This document shows positions 59,632-64,000 of a stretch of 64,000 bases of DNA, piece by piece. The stretch is from Niastella soli. GTDB lineage: Bacteria > Bacteroidota > Bacteroidia > Chitinophagales > Chitinophagaceae. The stretch is taken from NCBI RefSeq assembly GCF_017742245.1, contig NZ_JAGHKO010000001.1, positions 773,061-837,060 of the forward strand, given 5' to 3'. Under the pieces are notes generated by a model. It saw nothing but the letters and a program-made list of their open reading frames with translations. It searched no databases and was not told the origin of the DNA. How positions within the stretch are numbered: position 1 is the first letter of the stretch; each line of letters starts with the position of its first letter. A program made the translations under genes and the position numbers.

Positions 59632-62499
59632 ATGAAAAGGGCCATACTGCTTTTGGCTGTTGCTCTCCCAGCTCTCCACAACCAGGTTGCCGCGCAGGCA
59701 AAGCTGATTGAAAAGATTACCCGTCAGGGCAATGAACTCGTTATTCCTTACGAAAAATACCTGTTGCCAAACGGACTTACATTGATCGTGGCCGAAGACC
59801 ACAGCGATCCGGTTGTACAGGTTGATGTTACGTATCACGTAGGGTCGGCCCGTGAACAAATAGGCAAATCGGGCTTTGCGCATTTCTTTGAACACATGAT
59901 GTTCCAGGGCAGCGACCATGTAAAAGATGAAGAACATTTTAAAATGGTTACCGATGCCGGCGGCTCACTCAATGGTTCCACCAACCGCGACCGCACTAAT
60001 TACTTTGAAACAGTGCCATCGAACCAACTCGAAAAAATGCTTTGGCTCGAAGCTGACCGGATGGGATTTTTACTGGATGCCGTTACCCAACAGAAATTCG
60101 AAATTCAACGGGCAACGGTAAAAAATGAACGTGGACAAAACTACGACAACCGCCCTTATGGGTTGATGAGCGAAGTTGCCTCCCGGAACCTGTACCCCTA
60201 CGGCCATCCTTACTCGTGGTTAACCATCGGGTATATTGAAGACCTGAATCGCGTTGATGTAAACGACCTCAAAAATTTCTTTCTACGCTGGTATGGACCC
60301 AATAATGCCACGGTAACCGTAGGCGGCGATGTAAAAACAGCCGATGTAGTTAAACTGGTAGAAAAGTATTTTGGTCCCATTCCTAAAGGACCAGCAGTTG
60401 AAAAAGTAATAGTGCCTGCCGTAGTGATCGATAAAGACCGCTATGTTTCCTATACCGATAATTACATCAGGCTCCCTTTGATAAATATCGTATGGCCCAC
60501 GGTACCTAACTATCATAAGGATATGCCCGCACTCACCTGCCTTGCGCAAATACTGGGTGGCGGTAATTCCTCCTTATTGTACCAGAGCCTGGTTAAACCC
60601 CAACTGGCCCTGCAGGCAAACGTATACAGCCAGCTGAGTGAACTGGCCGGTGAGTTTACCATCCGCGTTGTTCCCATGCCAGGTAAAACCCTTGCCGATA
60701 TGGAAAAACAGATCCGCACTTCGCTCGATGATTTTGAAAAACGCGGGGTTACCGATGAAGACATTCAAAAGTTCAAAGGATATACCGAAGCACAATATAT
60801 CAATGGCCTGCAAAGTGTATCGGGCAAAGTATTTCAACTGGCAGCCTTTCAAACATTAACAGGTAACGCCAACATGATTGGCACCCTGGTGAAAATGAAT
60901 AACGCCGTTACCAAAGAAGATGTAATGCGGGTATACAACCAGTATATAAAAGGAAAACACGCGGTTGTATTAAGCGTATTACCCAAAGGACAGGAAAATG
61001 TTATTGCCGGGCCAGACAACTATGAAATAGACAAAAGCCATTATACCGCCCCTGATTATGGCTATGGCGGTTTAAAGTATACAAAGGCAACTGACAATTT
61101 TGATCGCACGGTTCACCCCGGCAACGGTCCTAACCCGGTTGTAAAAGTACCGGCTTTCTGGCGTAAGGACCTCCCCAACAAGATCCATTGTATTGGGGCC
61201 GAAAACAATGAGATCCCCACAATAACGCTCATCATCTCCATACCAGGCGGTCATTTATTGCAGGCAAAAGATACGGCCAAAGTAGGACTCGCTAATCTGT
61301 TTGCCGATATGATGAATGAAGACACTAAAAACTACACGGCCGAAAAAATGACCATTGAGCTGGATAAACTGGGCAGCAGTATTGAAGTGAGCAGCAGCCG
61401 CGACGCTATTGTATTTACAGTGGAAGCGCTTAAAAAGAACCTTGATAAAACACTGGCCCTGCTGCAGGAGCGGATGTTCAATCCCAAATTCACCGAAGTA
61501 ACTTTCGATCGCATACAACACCAAACGCTGGAAAGCCTGAAGCAGGCAAAAACCCGCCCGGCAGTTGTAGCTGATGGAGTGATTGCGCTGGTTGATTATG
61601 GTCCTGATCATATTCTGGGCATGAATGAATATGGTACCGAAAGCACCATAAAAAAGATCACCCTGAAAGATGTGGAGAACTATTACAATAACTACATGAC
61701 GGCCACCAATACCAAACTGGTACTTGTAGGTGATATTACCCAAAATGAAATACTGCCCAAACTGTCTTTCCTGAATAAGCTGCCAAATAAAACAATAGAA
61801 CTTCCCGCTGTAACAGCCAAGCCACTGGAGGTAACTAAATCAAAAATTTACCTGGTAAATATTCCAAGGGCCGCACAAACTGAATTCAGAATAGGCGACG
61901 TGACTGGTTTAAAGTATGATGCTACCGGTGAATATTTCAAAACCGGGTTGATGAACTTTGCGTTGGGTGGTGGTTTTAATGGCCGCGTAAACATAAACCT
62001 GCGCGAAGACAAAGGCTGGACCTACGGCGCCCGCACCAACTTTAATGGCGACGAATATACAGGCGATTTTACTTTCAGCTCAGGGATAAAAGCCGATGCT
62101 ACCGACAGTGCCTTAACGGAAGTAATGAAAGAACTGAAGAACTATTCCGCCGATGGCATCAAAGAGGAAGAGCTTACATTTATGAAAAATGCTATTGGAC
62201 AACGTGATGCCTTGCGTTATGAAACCGGCATGCAAAAAGCCGGCTTTATTCAACGTATGCTGGAATATAATTTACCCGCCAATTACGTTGACCAGCAGAA
62301 CAAGATCCTGAAAAACATCACCAAGCCTGAGATTGATTCCCTTGCCAAAAAATACATTCATCCCGATAAAGTGAATATCGTATTGGTAGGCGATAAAATG
62401 CGTATTCTTCCCGGCTTACAAAAAAGCGGTTTTGAAATTGTAGAGTTGAATACTGATGGTCAGCAGGTTGAAGGAAACGGAACTAAAAAAGGATTTTAA
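59632..62499 (+). CDS. M16 family zinc peptidase (two-domain pitrilysin-like), 955 aa
   Basis: An insulinase-family peptidase with an active first half and an inactive second half. The ATG at 59632 opens a signal peptide (MKRAILLLAVALPALHNQVA, cut after AQ). An in-frame start at 59536 gives 32 extra residues without merit. The inverted zinc motif is HFFEHMMF (His84 and His88, Glu87), and the downstream zinc Glu is in TVKNERGQNYDNR. The second M16 domain has FNGRVNINLREDKGWTYGAR without a zinc motif. Such proteins are periplasmic and degrade peptides or processing products. It is convergent with the RND gene and separated by a 19-bp hairpin. Confidence 0.96.
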   Translation: MKRAILLLAVALPALHNQVAAQAKLIEKITRQGNELVIPYEKYLLPNGLTLIVAEDHSDPVVQVDVTYHVGSAREQIGKSGFAHFFEHMMFQGSDHVKDEEHFKMVTDAGGSLNGSTNRDRTNYFETVPSNQLEKMLWLEADRMGFLLDAVTQQKFEIQRATVKNERGQNYDNRPYGLMSEVASRNLYPYGHPYSWLTIGYIEDLNRVDVNDLKNFFLRWYGPNNATVTVGGDVKTADVVKLVEKYFGPIPKGPAVEKVIVPAVVIDKDRYVSYTDNYIRLPLINIVWPTVPNYHKDMPALTCLAQILGGGNSSLLYQSLVKPQLALQANVYSQLSELAGEFTIRVVPMPGKTLADMEKQIRTSLDDFEKRGVTDEDIQKFKGYTEAQYINGLQSVSGKVFQLAAFQTLTGNANMIGTLVKMNNAVTKEDVMRVYNQYIKGKHAVVLSVLPKGQENVIAGPDNYEIDKSHYTAPDYGYGGLKYTKATDNFDRTVHPGNGPNPVVKVPAFWRKDLPNKIHCIGAENNEIPTITLIISIPGGHLLQAKDTAKVGLANLFADMMNEDTKNYTAEKMTIELDKLGSSIEVSSSRDAIVFTVEALKKNLDKTLALLQERMFNPKFTEVTFDRIQHQTLESLKQAKTRPAVVADGVIALVDYGPDHILGMNEYGTESTIKKITLKDVENYYNNYMTATNTKLVLVGDITQNEILPKLSFLNKLPNKTIELPAVTAKPLEVTKSKIYLVNIPRAAQTEFRIGDVTGLKYDATGEYFKTGLMNFALGGGFNGRVNINLREDKGWTYGARTNFNGDEYTGDFTFSSGIKADATDSALTEVMKELKNYSADGIKEEELTFMKNAIGQRDALRYETGMQKAGFIQRMLEYNLPANYVDQQNKILKNITKPEIDSLAKKYIHPDKVNIVLVGDKMRILPGLQKSGFEIVELNTDGQQVEGNGTKKGF

Positions 62500-62602
62500 G
62501 ACCCGGCTGTAAGCCCAAAGCGGAAAGCTGAAAGCCGCAAGCTTCAGCCGTCGCGCGAAACTGGAAAATAAGTAAACTTCAACAAATAGCAGTTCCACCA
62601 AA

Positions 62603-62642
62603 ATGAAAAAGCCTCGCGATGTATCGCGAGGCTTTTTCATTA
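62603..62642. terminator. Terminator between convergent M16 and RND genes
   Basis: A perfect 19-bp stem (62603-62621 with 62624-62642), with AAAAAG on one side and CTTTTT on the other, so it can terminate in both directions. Next to it, GAAAGC and GAAGC motifs recur at 62515-62550 and 62648-62675. Confidence 0.92.
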
Positions 62643-62685
62643 TATGTTTTCGCTTGCAGCTTGAAGCGTGAAGCTTTTAGCTGTA

Positions 62686-64000
62686 TTAGAACCAGCTTCC
62701 AATAAACGCTTCATTTACTTTTTCCTTCTTACCGGCCAGCTTTCTTCTTCTGCGTCTTACTTTAAAGCCCTGAACCATCATGGTAACCAGCATTAACAAA
62801 ATAAAGATGAACGTTAATGGCGGAATACCAACAAACGAGATCCATTTACCACCATACATTTTACGCATGGGTCTTCTTAACCTTTCTGCTATCAGGTACA
62901 TGGCTGGCAATATCAGCAGGGTCATAAAGAACGCGAATGCCAAACCAAAAATGATAGTCCATGACAATGGTTTCCAGAACACCACGTTATCACCACCAAA
63001 GAAGATGTGGGGATTCAGTTCAGAGAACAGGGTAACGAAGTTGATATTCAAACCAACGGCCAGCGGTATCAGACCCAGGATCGCTGCCAGGGCAGTTAAC
63101 AATACCGGAATGATACGCGTTTTACCAGCTTGCACCAGCGCTTCCCTTGTTTTCATACCACGAGCCCTTAATTCATCGGCAAACTCAATAACCAGGATAC
63201 CGTTCTTTACCACAATACCGGCCAAACCAACGATACCAATACCGGTCATAACCACCGATACCTGCATACCTGTAAAGGCAAAGCCTAACAATACCCCGAT
63301 CACACTGAAGATGATCTCGGTTAAAATGATCACCGGTTTACTTATCGAGTTGAACTGAATTACCAGGATCAACAGGATAAAGAACAGGGCAATCACCAGG
63401 GCTTTACCAAGGAAGGCGCCTGTTTCGGCCTGTTGCTCTCCCTCACCGGTTTGTTTAATGGTAACCCCATCAGGAGCTCCTTGTTTAAACTTGTCGATAT
63501 GAGTAGCTATTACCTGGTTTACAGCGGTAGGTGTGGTCACATTCAATAATACGTTTGAACGTATGGTGATCACCCGCTTCTGGTTCTTACGTTTTACACT
63601 TCCCAAAGTGCTGGTATAATCAACTTTTACCAGCGAGCTGATGGGCACGTGTTTTACGCCATTACTTGCATCACGGAAGGAAACCTCCATATTCAACAGG
63701 TCGGACAGGCTCTTACGCTGACCTTCCAGGTTACGCAACTGGATCTTGTATTCATCTTCACCATCCTTGATCTTCGAAACTTCCCTGCCAAATACAGCCG
63801 TTCTTATTGCCATACCAATTTGCTGAGAACTAACACCCTCAATTAACGCCCGCTCGCGGTCAACCGTAAAGGTCACCTCAGGGTTGGTAAGGTCAATATC
63901 CATTTTCAACTCTTCCACACCAGGTATCTGTATAGAATCGAGGTAGTTCTTCAACGAAACGGAAGTCTTGATCAGGTTATCAAAATCTTCACTGGCTACT
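62686..64000 (-). CDS. Efflux RND transporter permease subunit (partial, C-terminal part)
   Basis: The reading frame is open through the right window edge, so only about 438 C-terminal codons are visible. It is an AcrB/CzcA-type inner-membrane proton-driven pump. Clear marks are the block VVMTGIGIVGLAGIVVKNGI then LVIEFADELRARGMKTREAL (transmembrane helices 9-10), VLLTALAAILGLIPLAVG, and FGLAFAFFMTLLILPAMYLI. The visible portion includes part of a periplasmic docking/porter region (GVEELKMDIDLTNPEVTFTV). The C-terminal Arg/Lys-rich tail is typical of Bacteroidota members. The substrate is unknown. Confidence 0.94.
   Translation of the reverse strand, partial: VASEDFDNLIKTSVSLKNYLDSIQIPGVEELKMDIDLTNPEVTFTVDRERALIEGVSSQQIGMAIRTAVFGREVSKIKDGEDEYKIQLRNLEGQRKSLSDLLNMEVSFRDASNGVKHVPISSLVKVDYTSTLGSVKRKNQKRVITIRSNVLLNVTTPTAVNQVIATHIDKFKQGAPDGVTIKQTGEGEQQAETGAFLGKALVIALFFILLILVIQFNSISKPVIILTEIIFSVIGVLLGFAFTGMQVSVVMTGIGIVGLAGIVVKNGILVIEFADELRARGMKTREALVQAGKTRIIPVLLTALAAILGLIPLAVGLNINFVTLFSELNPHIFFGGDNVVFWKPLSWTIIFGLAFAFFMTLLILPAMYLIAERLRRPMRKMYGGKWISFVGIPPLTFIFILLMLVTMMVQGFKVRRRRRKLAGKKEKVNEAFIGSWF

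Overview
The window looks like chromosomal DNA of a Bacteroidota bacterium, most likely from the Chitinophaga/Niastella side of the phylum (inference). The support is direct: -7 boxes of the TAnnTTTG type instead of E. coli-like -10 boxes, few recognisable Shine-Dalgarno sequences, gliding-type genes gldD and gldE next to ssb and mutY, a DUF1800/DUF1501 pair, DUF5777 and DUF3109 proteins, a CarB without its C-terminal allosteric domain, and a 31-residue Arg/Lys-rich COX24-type mini-protein before RNase G. It is almost entirely ordinary housekeeping and envelope DNA. I see no intact insertion sequence, prophage, CRISPR array, rRNA or tRNA.

Layout. 1-6.3 kb: the start of a leftward cyclophilin-like gene, a small conserved protein, a GNAT acetyltransferase, serS, a beta-barrel protein and the DUF1800/DUF1501 pair. 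6.6-13.4 kb: gyrB (leftward), a MerR regulator, a secreted protein, then a leftward run of MscS channel, propeller-like secreted protein, LpxH-type phosphatase and gamma-glutamylcyclotransferase-like protein. 13.5-17.7 kb: rsfS, ftsH and a LutC-type LUD gene (leftward), with birA divergent. 17.7-20.0 kb: a leftward four-gene envelope cluster (CX4CH lipoprotein, OB-fold protein, YceI, DUF5777), preceded by a possible structured RNA. 20.7-25.4 kb: a ROK regulator, a period-11 repeat, a degenerating triplication of a small coiled-coil membrane protein, a BCP peroxiredoxin and an M23 peptidase. 25.8-32.1 kb: a tiny membrane ORF, carB, then a leftward NarL-type two-component system beside a six-helix membrane protein and an orphan soluble protein.

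32.7-44.2 kb: comEC and purH (rightward), then leftward polysaccharide deacetylase, LutB, DUF3109, gldD, gldE, ssb and mutY. 44.6-47.8 kb: an HU-family protein, a TPR protein, the 31-aa basic protein and rng. 48.4-58.5 kb: a zinc peptidase (leftward), then radA, comF, a beta-helix lipoprotein, glutathione peroxidase, holB, a PSP1 protein and a Bax-inhibitor-1 protein. 58.6-64 kb: AIM24 (leftward), an M16 peptidase (rightward) and the C-terminal part of an RND efflux pump (leftward, running off the edge).

The most unusual material is between genes. Two unrelated sequences (22.06 and 36.56 kb) share one architecture: about five 11-bp direct repeats closed by an inverted copy. There is a tandem triplication of a DUF1640-like gene (22.34-23.13 kb), a possible minus-strand structured RNA with a terminator (20.19-20.48 kb), an 18-bp inverted repeat before comEC, and a short cluster of about 20-bp repeats that resembles an IS21-type end (48.15 kb). 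The strongest candidates for undescribed protein systems are the sensor/regulator/membrane/soluble module at 29.4-32.1 kb and the envelope redox-like cluster at 17.7-20.0 kb.
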